From Limimaricola variabilis (GTDB lineage: Bacteria; Pseudomonadota; Alphaproteobacteria; Rhodobacterales; Rhodobacteraceae): DNA of 52,760 nt. The DNA lies in NCBI RefSeq assembly GCF_014195545.1, contig NZ_JACIBX010000019.1:1-52760 (forward strand), given 5' to 3'. Positions within the stretch are counted from its first letter, which is position 1. Each line of letters opens with the position of its first letter. The position numbers and the translations under genes are program-made. Below, in pieces: positions 35,824-44,895 of this stretch. The notes below the pieces were generated by a model. That model saw only the letters and a list, made by a program, of their open reading frames with translations. It did no database searches and was not told where the DNA came from.

Positions 35824-36855
35824 TCAGCTCTCCCGCGCGACCGGTATCGCGACCGTCTGGGCCGCCGGCTGTTCCGTATGGACCGGGGCCTGCCCCCGCC
35901 CGGTCTTCCACAGCGAGATGGCCACGCCCGCGCCGAGGATCGCGAAGGTGATGCCGAGCGACCATGCCGGCGGGAACTTCTCCCAGCCCAAGGCCTCGGC
36001 CACGAAGACCTTGGAGCCGATGAACACCAGCAGCAGTGACAGCGCGTATTTCAGGTAAGCGAAACGGTGCAGCACCGCCGCCAGCGCGAAATAGAGCGCT
36101 CGCAGGCCGAGGATCGCGAAGATGTTCGAAGTATAGACGATATAGGGGTCGGTGGTGATCGTGAACACCGCCGGCACCGAGTCTACCGCGAACACGAGAT
36201 CGGCCACTTCGATCAGCATCAAGGCCAGCAGCAGCGGCGTAACGTAGCGCCTCATCTTGCCCGTCGCCGGGTCGGCGCGCTTCACGGTGAAGGCATGGCT
36301 GTGCAGTTCGTCGGTCACCGGCAGGCGGCGCTTGAGGAACTTCAACAGCCTGTTGTCCGAAATGTCGTGATCACCCTCCGTGACGAATAGCATCTTGATG
36401 CCGGTGACGATCAGGAAGGCGGCGAAGATGTAGAGCACCCAGTGGTATTCTGCGACGATGGTGGCGCCGAGGCCGATCATCAGCCCGCGCAGGGCAATCA
36501 CGCCGAGGATACCCCAGAACAGCACCCGGTGCTGGTACTGCCGCGGGATCGCGAAGAAGCCGAAGATCAGCGCGATGACGAAGATGTTGTCCATCGCCAG
36601 CGTCTTCTCGACCACGAAGGCGGTGAGATACTGCGCCGTCGCCTCGCCGCCCATCTGCCACCAGATGAAGCCCGCGAAGGAGAGGCCAAGCGTGATGTAC
36701 ATGGCCGAAAGTTTCAGGCTCTCGGCGACGCCAATCTCATGATCGTCGCTGTGCAGCACACCCAGATCGAAGATCAACAGAGCGGCGACCAGCGCCATGA
36801 AGACCAGCCACATCCAGAGCGGCTGGCCGAGAAACAGAAGAAACAGGATTTCCAC
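35824..36855 (-). CDS. TerC/Alx family membrane protein
   Basis: The 343-residue protein has about nine membrane helices and the two TerC signatures EKTLAMDNIFVIALIF and FAVDSVPAVF, whose acidic residues probably bind metal. Alx and relatives export manganese or help metallate exported proteins; TerC members also appear in tellurite resistance. The start is a GTG at 36855, with AGAGGTCATC before it; the frame is open further upstream without family similarity. No other ter gene is present, so manganese or general metal homeostasis is more likely than tellurite resistance. Confidence 0.88.
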   Translation of the reverse strand: MEILFLLFLGQPLWMWLVFMALVAALLIFDLGVLHSDDHEIGVAESLKLSAMYITLGLSFAGFIWWQMGGEATAQYLTAFVVEKTLAMDNIFVIALIFGFFAIPRQYQHRVLFWGILGVIALRGLMIGLGATIVAEYHWVLYIFAAFLIVTGIKMLFVTEGDHDISDNRLLKFLKRRLPVTDELHSHAFTVKRADPATGKMRRYVTPLLLALMLIEVADLVFAVDSVPAVFTITTDPYIVYTSNIFAILGLRALYFALAAVLHRFAYLKYALSLLLVFIGSKVFVAEALGWEKFPPAWSLGITFAILGAGVAISLWKTGRGQAPVHTEQPAAQTVAIPVARES

Positions 36856-37496
36856 GATGACCTCTTGTGCATGACCGCACCCGAGGTCGAGGGTGTTTGG
36901 ACCCCAATACCATCGGGCACACCCGATGCGGTCCGACATCACGTGGAAGATCCAACGTCAGAGGGACCCGGCCCGCACGGTGATAGATCCCCCTCTCAAG
37001 AGGCGATTACAAGAGGCGGTAAGAAATATTCCAGCATGCCCCGTGGCTGCACTCGCCATGTGCCGCTCCCCGCCACCGTGACGCTGCGTCGTTTGGCGGG
37101 GTCTGCAACCGGGCATCCCGATTGTGCTCTTGTAGGTTTCGGAATTCGGTCAGAATGTAACTCGCGTCTTCAATGCCGATACCGGCTGCTTCTCCGGTTC
37201 GCATCGGGCAAAGGCATTCGAGACAGGGTGGAGCCCGGCATACCGGGGCTGTGCGGAGCGTAGATTGAGATCATCGGTTTCGCGAACGGTTGCATCGACC
37301 TTCGCAGGGTTTTCCCGCCGCCTCCCTGTGGCCCCAGCAACCCAATCCGGGGGCCGGCAGGGACAAGCACTTCGAGGCTCCAACGAGCCGAGGCAGCCCG
37401 GCAGAGTTGCAGCCTTCAGTGGCGCTATGCGTGGACCCCGATCCGAGCGTGAGGTACGGCAGGCTCAACCAGTCACAGAGCAGAACTGCCGCCGGG
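36856..37496. other. Divergent intergenic region of terC and the TSUP gene
   Basis: About 640 bp with no confident gene. On the minus strand at about 37170-37370 a frame begins MLVPAGPRIGLLGPQGGGGK, which looks like a Walker A loop, but no further ATPase motif follows; at most it is a scrap of an ABC ATPase gene. I looked for a manganese (yybP-ykoY) riboswitch before terC and could not see one. Confidence 0.35.
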
Positions 37497-38249
37497 ATGT
37501 TCGTCATGGGTGACGCATTCTGGCAGATCGTGGTTGTGGGTTTCGTGGCCCAGATGATCGACGGCGCTCTTGGTATGGCCTACGGACTGACCTCGACGTC
37601 GCTGTTGCTGACGCTTGGTTTTACGCCGGCGGCGGCAAGCGCCGCCGTCCATCTGGCCGAAACTGCCACCACCGGCGTCAGCGCGACCTCGCACCATCTG
37701 GCGCGAAACGTCGACTGGAAGCTGGTTCGGCCCTTGGCGATCTCGGGCGCCCTTGGCGGCATAGCCGGGGCGAGCCTACTGGCCACCGGCCTCGGCGACA
37801 TGCTCGCCCCGGTGGTATCGGCCTATCTCGTGCTCATGGGCGGCGTCGTTCTGTGGAAGGCGTTCCGCGCAGTGCCGGGCATTCATCCACCGAAGGGCGT
37901 TCGGAGGCTCGGCCTCGCCGGGGGTTTCGTGGACGCCGTCGGAGGCGGCGGCTGGGGTCCGGTGGTGTCGAGCACGCTGCTCGCCTCGGGAGGTTCCGCG
38001 CGGCACATGATCGGGTCTTCGAATGCAGCGGAATTCTTTGTCACGTCGGCGATCACTGTCACCTTTGCAGGGCATCTCGGCCTATCGGAATTCGGCATGG
38101 CAGCGCTGGCGCTGGTGGTCGGCGGGCTCCCGGCCGCCCCGTTCGCGGCCTTGGCGGTCCGATACGCACCCAGACGCCCGTTGATGATCGTCGTCGGCCT
38201 TCTGATTATCATACTCGGCATTCGCGGCCTGCTGACCGCACTGGGTTGA
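37497..38249 (+). CDS. TSUP (TauE/SafE) family permease
   Basis: The 250-residue protein has about eight helices and the TauE/SafE layout: GFVAQMIDGALGMAYGLTST in the first repeat and GGFVDAVGGGGWGPVV in the second. The family exports or imports sulfur-containing anions such as sulfite, sulfoacetate or taurine products. A link to the sox region 19 kb away is possible but unproven. Two in-frame ATGs, 37497 and 37506, are possible starts; neither has a strong ribosome-binding site. Confidence 0.85.
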   Translation: MFVMGDAFWQIVVVGFVAQMIDGALGMAYGLTSTSLLLTLGFTPAAASAAVHLAETATTGVSATSHHLARNVDWKLVRPLAISGALGGIAGASLLATGLGDMLAPVVSAYLVLMGGVVLWKAFRAVPGIHPPKGVRRLGLAGGFVDAVGGGGWGPVVSSTLLASGGSARHMIGSSNAAEFFVTSAITVTFAGHLGLSEFGMAALALVVGGLPAAPFAALAVRYAPRRPLMIVVGLLIIILGIRGLLTALG

Positions 38250-38384
38250 GGCGAGGGACTGTTGCCTGACAGACGACCGTGCCATCCGAGCTTTGTCAGA
38301 GCGGCTAACTGCGCGGACGTTCATCCAGGCCTCCTCCAACAGCCAAGCTCAGGCCTGTTGCCCCGGGAATGGTTACCTGTTCGG

Positions 38385-39668
38385 TCATTCCGGCCGAACT
38401 GCCCGCTTCGAGACGAGCAGCTTGTCGATCCGGCGACCATCCAGATCGACGACCTCGATGCGCCAATCGTCAAGATTGATGTGCTGCCCAACCTCGAGCA
38501 GTTCCCCTGCGCGGTCGAGAACGAGTCCGCTGACGGTCTCGTAGGACGGTCGGTCCTCGATCTCGAGCCCGATACGGGCCGCGAACTCGTCGGCCGGCAT
38601 CCAGCCGGCAACGAGGAGAGATCCGTCCTGACGATCCACAACCTTGGGCTCATCCTGCTCGGTTTCGTCGAAACTGCCAGTAATGGCGCCCAGGATGTCC
38701 ATCGGGGTGACGATCCCCTCGAAGTGTCCATACTCGTCATAGACCAGGAGCATGTGAGCGGGTGCCGCCTTCAACCGTTCGATGACTTGGGTCGCTGGCA
38801 GCGACTCGTGGACGACCGGAGCGGGTCGAGCCATCGCAACCGGATCGAAAGTGTCGGCGGGCGCCAAAAGCAGGTCGCGGCTGTGCAAAATGCCGATGAT
38901 ATCGTCTGGACCGCCATCGCGAAGCGGCATGCGGGAGCGCTCCGAGGCCCGGAACCGCTCGAGGAGCTCGTCCCGGCTCTCGCTCGCTCTGGCAATCTCG
39001 ACATCGTGCCGGGGCGTCATCAGGCCGCGCGCGGTACGGTCGGCCACGCGCATGACCCCCGCGATCATATCGGTTTCGGCCTTCTCGATGACACCGGCGC
39101 TCTCCGCTTCGGAGATCAGCATGCGGATCTCCTCATCGCTCACCTTCGCGCTGCGACGCCCCGACTGACCAAGCAGAGTAAGCACGAGGGCTCCCGACCG
39201 GTCGAGCAGCCAGACCAGTGGCGAAGCGGCCTGCGCCAGGCGGCGCATGGCCGGGGCGACACGGGAGGCGATGCCTTCGGGGTCCGACAACGCAATCTGT
39301 TTCGGGACGAGTTCACCCACGATCAGCGAGAGATAGGTGATGACCACCACCACGACACCCACGCCGACCTCTTCGGCGAACCGCACGGGCACGCCGATCT
39401 GGGGTAGAACGCTGGCAAGACGCAAGCCCAGGGTAGCTCCGGACAGCGCGCCGGACAGAATTCCCACGAGAGTAATGCCGATTTGGACCGACGAGAGAAA
39501 CCTGCCAGGTGCTTCGGCCAGACGAAGCGCGACAAGCGCCCCATGGTCGCCCCGGCTGGCCCGAGCCTGAAGCCGGGCGGGCCGAGACGAGACGACCGCC
39601 AGTTCCGACATCGCCAAAACCCCGTTCAGGACGATCAGCGCAAGGACGAGAGAGATTTCGAGAAGCAT
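38385..39668 (-). CDS. CNNM/CorC-type hemolysin-family membrane protein
   Basis: The 427-residue protein has a DUF21/CNNM membrane domain (about residues 1-190, four helices), paired CBS domains (about 205-330, with MTPRHDVEIAR and IVTPMDILGAITG) and a C-terminal CorC_HlyC domain ending near VSKRAV. Relatives export magnesium or cobalt or contribute to their resistance. The ATG at 39668 is chosen because it opens the first helix (MLLEISLVLALIVLNG). It is 35 bp downstream of the ExoD gene on the same strand. Confidence 0.88.
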   Translation of the reverse strand: MLLEISLVLALIVLNGVLAMSELAVVSSRPARLQARASRGDHGALVALRLAEAPGRFLSSVQIGITLVGILSGALSGATLGLRLASVLPQIGVPVRFAEEVGVGVVVVVITYLSLIVGELVPKQIALSDPEGIASRVAPAMRRLAQAASPLVWLLDRSGALVLTLLGQSGRRSAKVSDEEIRMLISEAESAGVIEKAETDMIAGVMRVADRTARGLMTPRHDVEIARASESRDELLERFRASERSRMPLRDGGPDDIIGILHSRDLLLAPADTFDPVAMARPAPVVHESLPATQVIERLKAAPAHMLLVYDEYGHFEGIVTPMDILGAITGSFDETEQDEPKVVDRQDGSLLVAGWMPADEFAARIGLEIEDRPSYETVSGLVLDRAGELLEVGQHINLDDWRIEVVDLDGRRIDKLLVSKRAVRPE

Positions 39669-39703
39669 TGAGAACCTTGACGGGCATGAGTATTGCCCGG
39701 CCC

Positions 39704-40390
39704 TTAGGCAAAGGCGCCGAGCAGGATGAGCAGAGCCGCCCTGAGCATGGCATAGACCACGGCAGCAGAGAGCAGAAGCGCAGCTACGCCCACGATCGCG
39801 CCGATCCCGGCCCACAGCCCGTCACGCTCGAGCACCCCGAGCGCGAGAAGGCAGATCGCAAAGGCCGGAAGCATGTTGCCAAGCGGGATCGGCAGCGTGA
39901 CGACCACCGCGAGGATCAGCGCGAGACCTCCAAGCAGCCGTTCCGATCGCGGCGCCACGAGCCATGCCGCCCGCGGACGCAGCATCCGCTCGGCGCGTGC
40001 AAGAATCGGAGCCGCACGTTGGACTATTGTGACAAAGGCTTGAAACGGCATGCCCCGATTTCCGATGAAACCAGGCAGCCAAGGCATTCGCCCAAGCATC
40101 ATCTGCGTACACAGGTACAGCAGCGGCAGCCCCAGCACGGCCGACAGCCCGGGTGGCGCTGGCAGCACGTTCGGTAGCGCGAACAGAAGGATCAGCGCCG
40201 CCCGTCCCCGCCCCTTCAGCAGCGTCATCAGCTCGTTCAGCGTGATCTCGGAACGGGACTCGTCGGCAGTGATTTGGAGCAGGACCTCCGACAGCCGCTT
40301 GCGTGCCGGATTGAAGGGATCGCTGTCCCACGCCTTGCTGGCCTCCGGAGCAGTGCTTTCTCTACCAGCATCCGCCACCGTGGCGACCAT
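39704..40390 (-). CDS. ExoD family membrane protein
   Basis: The 228-residue protein has the ExoD fold: a polar N-terminus with TLNELMTLLKGRGRAALILL, then about four or five helices including FALPNVLPAPPGLSAVLGLP. Rhizobial ExoD affects exopolysaccharide production and alkali tolerance; its biochemical role is not known. It lies just upstream of the CNNM/CorC gene and probably shares its transcript. The start has no obvious ribosome-binding site and could be later. Confidence 0.82.
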   Translation of the reverse strand: MVATVADAGRESTAPEASKAWDSDPFNPARKRLSEVLLQITADESRSEITLNELMTLLKGRGRAALILLFALPNVLPAPPGLSAVLGLPLLYLCTQMMLGRMPWLPGFIGNRGMPFQAFVTIVQRAAPILARAERMLRPRAAWLVAPRSERLLGGLALILAVVVTLPIPLGNMLPAFAICLLALGVLERDGLWAGIGAIVGVAALLLSAAVVYAMLRAALLILLGAFA

Positions 40391-41162
40391 CCAAGAAAAT
40401 TCTGGAGACAGAATGGCTCCAGGGCATATTTCACCCCTGCAACGCCGGAGAGCGGCAGGGTGGATTCATGCGTGAGGGAAACTTCTATCGAATACCCTCT
40501 AAAGTGAGGGGTCCTGAAACAGCTACCTTGCCGCTTGCAGCAAGAATCTGCTCATCGTTTGGTATAATAAGATGAGGTCGTCTATGTCCCGCATGTCATG
40601 CGTGGGCTTCACATTCCGGATTGCGTCGCTGGCCTCAAGTTTTTCGCCGGTTGCTGCATGAGACGGCGCTTAATCTACAAAGTTCTCTATGGCCCAGGCC
40701 GCCCCGGCCCTTACCGGACTTTCGCAACCAAAGGTTCTTGCCGCGGCGCGGCGTCCTTGAGTGGTCTTTCCTCGTGCCTCGCAGCATCGCCGGGCAGGCC
40801 GAGGTCGGCTGTGCAAACCTTTCAGACCTTCGCTGCATTTGCATAGCTTCCGCTGCACCTGCGAGGTCTCTTCGGAGGAAGTGCGGGGAACAGAATCTTG
40901 CTGCGCTCCGCTTCAACGAACGCTCTTGGCAACTGAAGAATTTTCCGATCGCCTCGGATCTTCGGATCAGTGCGGCGACGGAATAGATCTGTCACCCCTT
41001 CCGTGACATCGAGCCAGCCGAATTTCGGCATTTTTGGCGGGCTACTGCACAAAAAACATTCACTTTTTGCAGTCGGGTCGGATATCCCTGTACCAATCGG
41101 CCCGGAGGACTGGTTCTCGCCGACGCGCCGTTGGACAAGAAGCGCTCCAGCAGGGAAAGAAC
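40391..41162. other. Long intergenic region before the ABC transporter
   Basis: About 770 bp without a recognisable gene; several overlapping short frames at 40598-41340 look like chance. Near its end, CTGCACAAAAA and TTTTTGCAG at about 41045-41073 could pair, with a bulge. I compared the leader with the thiamin pyrophosphate riboswitch because NMT1-type transporters can import thiamin precursors, and found no match. Confidence 0.35.
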
Positions 41163-42170
41163 ATGATACCAAAATACGTCCTTTTCGCCGGTGCCGTCGC
41201 AATTGCGGCAGGTACCGCCTCCGCGCAGACGGAAATGTCCTTTGCGCTCGACTGGAAGTTCGAAGGTCCAGCCGCACCCTACACCCACGCGATCGATGCG
41301 GGCCTGTTCGAGGCGCAGGGCCTCGACGTGACCATCACTGAAGGGGCAGGCTCGCTCGACGCAATCCCCAAGGTCGCGACCGGCGCCTTCCCGGTGGGCT
41401 TCGCCGACATCAACTCGGTAATGCGGTTTCTCGACCAGAACCCCGGCGCCCCAGTCACGGCGGTGATGATGGTCTACGACAAGCCGCCCTTCGCGGTGGT
41501 CGGCCGTGTCAGCCAAGGCGTGTCCGCGCCCGCCGATCTCGAGGGTCGCGTGCTCGGCGCGCCGCCGCCCGACGGGGCCTGGGCGCAGTTCCCGATCTTC
41601 GCCGCCGAGAACGGCATCGACATCGACGCGATCACCGTCGAACCGGTGGGCTTCCCGACGCGCGAGCCAATGCTGGCACAGGGCGAGGTGGACGCCGTGA
41701 CCGGCTTCTCCTTTTCCTCGACGCTCAACCTGATCCGGCTCGGCGTGCCCGAGGACGACATCTCGGTCATCCTGATGGCCGATCACGGCGTCGACCTCTA
41801 CGGCAACGCCATCATCGTCAACACCGACTTCGCCGAAGCCAACCCCGAGGCGATAACCGGCTTCCTGACCGCCATCGCGCAGGGCTGGCAGGCCGCGATC
41901 GACGATCCCGACACCGCGGTCAAGGCGCTGCTGAAGCGCAACCCCGCCGCCGACGCCGATCTCGAGAAGCGCCGCCTGCAACTGGCGATTGACGACAATG
42001 TGCTGACCGATCACGTGCGCGAGAACGGTATGGGCAACATCGACCCCGAGCGCTTCGCGCGGGCGATCGAGCAGACCAAGACGGTTTACGAGTTCCAGAA
42101 TGAGCCCGATGCAGCCACTTTCTTCGACGACAGCTACCTGCCCGAGGGCGACGTACTGATGCTCAAGTGA
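41163..42170 (+). CDS. NMT1/SsuA-type ABC transporter substrate-binding protein
   Basis: The 335-residue periplasmic protein has a Sec signal (residues 1-21, ending ASA) and the NMT1/THI5-like fold: FALDWKFEGPAAPYTHAIDA at the start, GFADINSVMRF, and LEGRVLGAPPPDGAWAQFP. The family binds sulfonates, nitrate, taurine or pyrimidine precursors. The ligand cannot be told from sequence. The ATG at 41163 follows AGCAGGGAAAGAAC. It is the first gene of a three-gene operon. Confidence 0.9.
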   Translation: MIPKYVLFAGAVAIAAGTASAQTEMSFALDWKFEGPAAPYTHAIDAGLFEAQGLDVTITEGAGSLDAIPKVATGAFPVGFADINSVMRFLDQNPGAPVTAVMMVYDKPPFAVVGRVSQGVSAPADLEGRVLGAPPPDGAWAQFPIFAAENGIDIDAITVEPVGFPTREPMLAQGEVDAVTGFSFSSTLNLIRLGVPEDDISVILMADHGVDLYGNAIIVNTDFAEANPEAITGFLTAIAQGWQAAIDDPDTAVKALLKRNPAADADLEKRRLQLAIDDNVLTDHVRENGMGNIDPERFARAIEQTKTVYEFQNEPDAATFFDDSYLPEGDVLMLK

Positions 42171-42223
42171 CGGGGGGACCGGTGCCGGGCCCGCGCCTGG
42201 CCCCGGTCGATGCGGCGCGAAGA

Positions 42224-43012
42224 ATGAAGAACATCATTGAAATTTCTGGCGTGAGGCACGCCTACAAAACAAAGTCGGGCCCGCTGCCGGTGCTCGACGG
42301 GCTCGACATCTCGGTGCCCGAGGGCGAGTTCTGCGCGGTGGTCGGCCCTTCTGGGTGCGGAAAATCCACCCTTACGCGGCTGGTGGCGGGGCTGATGAAG
42401 CCCGATGCTGGCGAGGTCTGGCTCGATGGGCAGAAGGTGACGAGCCCACGCAAGACAGTGGGAATGGCGTTCCAGAACCCGGTGCTGCTCGAATGGCGCT
42501 CGATTCTCGACAACGTGATCCTGCCCCTGGAGATCGTGGCGCCGTCGATGCCGCGCCGCGACCGCATCGCGCGGGCCGAGGCGCTTCTGGAGATGGTCGG
42601 ACTTGCGGGCTTCGAGGCCAAGCGCCCGTCCGAACTGTCGGGCGGCATGCGCCAGCGTGCCTCGCTCTGCCGCGCCATCGTCCATAAGCCCGATGTGCTA
42701 ATTATGGACGAGCCCTTCGGTGCGCTTGACAACTTCACCCGCGAAGACCTGTGGCAGACCATGCGCGACCTGCGCGCCAAGGAGCCCTTTACCGCCGTGT
42801 TGATCACCCACGACCTGCGCGAGAGCGTCTTTCTGGGCGACCAAGTGGTGGTGCTGTCCGGCCGGCCGGCGCGCACGCAGCACATCCTGAGCGTGGACCT
42901 GCCGCAGGACCGGACCATCGACGTGCTCTACACTCAAAAAGCGGCGGCCATGCTTCACGTGCTACGCGACCAGATCAAGATCGCCCAAGGTCGCAACCCG
43001 GAGGCCGCGTGA
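42224..43012 (+). CDS. ABC transporter ATPase (SsuB/TauB-type)
   Basis: The 262-residue ATPase has Walker A GPSGCGKS, Q-loop FQNPVLLEW, signature LSGGMRQR, Walker B VLIMDEP and the switch histidine in ITHDLRE. It powers the NMT1-type transporter. A GTG at 42167 overlaps the binding-protein stop and would add 19 residues; the ATG at 42224 is preferred because the extra residues look unrelated to the fold, but neither has a strong ribosome-binding site. It overlaps the permease gene by one base (TGATG). Confidence 0.92.
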   Translation: MKNIIEISGVRHAYKTKSGPLPVLDGLDISVPEGEFCAVVGPSGCGKSTLTRLVAGLMKPDAGEVWLDGQKVTSPRKTVGMAFQNPVLLEWRSILDNVILPLEIVAPSMPRRDRIARAEALLEMVGLAGFEAKRPSELSGGMRQRASLCRAIVHKPDVLIMDEPFGALDNFTREDLWQTMRDLRAKEPFTAVLITHDLRESVFLGDQVVVLSGRPARTQHILSVDLPQDRTIDVLYTQKAAAMLHVLRDQIKIAQGRNPEAA

Positions 43013-43776
43013 TGGAGACCTTGCGCAAGATCGCCGTGCCAGTGCTGGCCATCGCGGCCTTCCTCGCAGTCTGGGAGACGCTGGTGCGGATCAACGGCTG
43101 GCCCGACTATGTGATGGCCTCGCCCTCGGATCTGCCGGCGGCCTATGCGCGGTTCTGGGAGCTGTTCTTGATCGGCGCGTGGCAGACGCTGTGGCGCACC
43201 GTGGCGGGGCTGGCACTGGCGGTAGTGTTCGGGCTTCTGCTCGGCATGATCATGGGCTTCTCGCGCATCATGCGCGACGCGCTCTACCCGCTCCTCGTGG
43301 GGTTCAACGCCATCCCTAAGGCGACGTTGGTGCCGGTTCTGGCGCTCCTGTTCATCGGCCAGCACGACTTCAACACCGTGATGATGGCCTTCCTGATCTC
43401 CTTCTTCCCAATCGCGGTCTCGGTCGGCATCGGCCTGTCGACGCTCGAGCCGGAATACCGCGACATCCTGCGTTCGCTCGGCGCGAGCCGCTTCACCATC
43501 TTCCGCAAAATCGCCCTGCCCAAGACGCTGCCCGAGTTCTTTGGGGCGCTGAAGGTCTCGGTGACGCTGGCCTTCATCGGCACCAACCTCGTCGAGATTG
43601 TTTCACCCCACGGGCGTGGCCTCGGTGCGCTTTTCCTCTCCGGCCAAACCAATTCCAATTACCCGCTGATGTTCGCGGTGCTGATTGCACTGGCGGTGCT
43701 TGGCATCGCGCTCTACTACGCCGTGGTTGCGCTGGAGCGGACCTTCGCAGGCTGGGCGGAACGGCAGGCGACATAG
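43012..43776 (+). CDS. ABC transporter permease (SsuC/TauC-type)
   Basis: The 254-residue permease has about six helices and the family EAA loop LRSLGASRFTIFRKIALPKT. It belongs to the nitrate/sulfonate/taurine permease group and completes the transporter encoded by the two genes before it. The ATG at 43012 overlaps the ATPase stop. Degraded mobile DNA begins right after it (43777-44011 contains no gene). Confidence 0.92.
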   Translation: METLRKIAVPVLAIAAFLAVWETLVRINGWPDYVMASPSDLPAAYARFWELFLIGAWQTLWRTVAGLALAVVFGLLLGMIMGFSRIMRDALYPLLVGFNAIPKATLVPVLALLFIGQHDFNTVMMAFLISFFPIAVSVGIGLSTLEPEYRDILRSLGASRFTIFRKIALPKTLPEFFGALKVSVTLAFIGTNLVEIVSPHGRGLGALFLSGQTNSNYPLMFAVLIALAVLGIALYYAVVALERTFAGWAERQAT

Positions 43777-44011
43777 ATTCGCACCGGGTTCTTTCTTGGT
43801 TTAGGTTGCCCGCCATCTTTCACCATACGGCCGCGTTTCGCCACTTCCGGTTCTACCTCCTATGGCTGATCGCTTGGCAGGCACCTGCGCAGAAAGCAAA
43901 GAAGACCCACTTCCCTACAAGGCGCCGAGCCGCGAGATTCTTCAACTTAGCACCCGTCAGTAGGCAGGAATCTCGGCGCTCGACACCGGTTTGCCCCCGT
44001 CAGTCCTACGA

Positions 44012-44168
44012 GACATATGAGTTGATTTTGCAACGGAGGGTTACTGGCGCATCGTAATAGCCAGAGGGTAGCGACAAGACCCGACCCGACCATCTCGGGC
44101 AGACCGACTTCACCTAACTGAAGGTCATCGGCTTGGGGTGGTATTACCTCTCGACCCTCTTCGACGAA
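44012..44168 (+). pseudogene. Internally deleted IS3-family element
   Basis: Bases 44012-44063 (beginning GACATATGAGTTGATTTTG) closely match the leading end of the IS3-type element at 52453-52500. From 44091 the plus strand reads HLGQTDFT, a stop codon, then LKVIGLGWYYLSTLFDE. This is the start of the rve catalytic domain (QTDFTYLKVIGWGWFYLSTV in related transposases), with the first catalytic Asp present and the Tyr codon changed to TAA. Everything between the left end and this point, and after it, is missing or decayed. Confidence 0.72.
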
Positions 44169-44538
44169 CCATGCTGCGATGTCGCTGGCAGTGATCCTAC
44201 TGGTGCGCCGCTTTTATAACGACTTGATCTGAATCGGCGCGTGAACATCGGTCCTCCACAAGATCGGGCATCCGGTTCAGATCCAATTGCGACAACTCCG
44301 TTCGCAGATCTGCCGCTCCGGTGTGACACAGCGAATGTTCGTAATCCGCCCGGAATGACGGGGTCTATTCCCGGTCCTTAGCCGACCTCCGTGCTACGCA
44401 TAGCGAAGGTCAGCTTCGCGTTGTTTGTGCCGCTCACCTTGCCCAGTAGAACTGGTTACTGATCGTGTCTCTCTATTGCGCCGGGAGCCTCGAGGAGAGC
44501 TTGGAAGCAGCACTGCCCTAATTGTTCGCGGGTAAGTG
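44169..44538. other. Decayed sequence without a gene
   Basis: About 370 bp following the IS3 remnant. No continuous frame or recognisable domain was found; it is probably degraded transposon DNA. Confidence 0.4.
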
Positions 44539-44673
44539 TCACCGGCCCCTCTTCTCGCCCGGTATCAGCATCGCGGGCATCATCAAAAGCGTTAGCGCCG
44601 TGGCCAAGACAAGCCCGTCGGCGATGGCCGAGGACAGCTCGGTCCACCACAGGATCGGCAAAAGAGGGAGGTG
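44539..44673 (-). pseudogene. C-terminal tail of an RND efflux pump
   Basis: The minus strand reads LPLLPILWWTELSSAIADGL, then VLATALTLLMMPAMLIPGEK and a stop. This is the last transmembrane helix and tail of an RND transporter (the WWTE-A-A-GL-A-TL-TL-PAML pattern of AcrB/MMPL relatives). The rest of the roughly 1000-residue pump is missing, cut off at the junction with the IS110 fragment near 44670. Confidence 0.65.
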
Positions 44674-44840
44674 TCATCGAAGGCCGCCACCACGGCCAGT
44701 GCCGTGATCGGTCCGACGCTGGGCGCCATCATGGTCAGACGGACCGTGGCGTGGCGCTCGGCAATCGCTCGAAAACGACCTTGAAGCGCGGCAATCCGTG
44801 CCACGATGTCGCGGCCGGCCTGCCGCGCGTGCCCCTGACT
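44667..44840 (-). pseudogene. Fragment of an IS110-family transposase
   Basis: The minus strand encodes DIVARIAALQGRFRAIAERH followed by MMAPSVGPITALAVVAAFDD. This is the transposase_20 (IS116/IS110/IS902) domain with its helix-hairpin-helix-like VGPITA loop. Both ends are missing: the frame runs straight into the RND pump tail on one side and the sodium channel leader on the other. The coding potential is dead. Confidence 0.65.
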
Positions 44841-44895
44841 TGTGTCTCTCCGCGCCCGTTTGCATAGAGGCGCCAGTCCTCGAATGGAGTTAAGC

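Noticed and set aside
36856-37040. A manganese (yybP-ykoY) riboswitch before terC
   Set aside because: Such elements precede many Alx/TerC genes, but I could not find the conserved loop sequences here.
38262-39407. A 381-codon plus-strand frame opposite the CNNM/CorC gene
   Set aside because: It has no domain, and the minus-strand gene has clear CBS and membrane domains.
41035-41162. A thiamin pyrophosphate riboswitch before the NMT1-type transporter
   Set aside because: The CTGAGA and GGTTAATACC-type blocks are absent; only a weak A/T hairpin is present.
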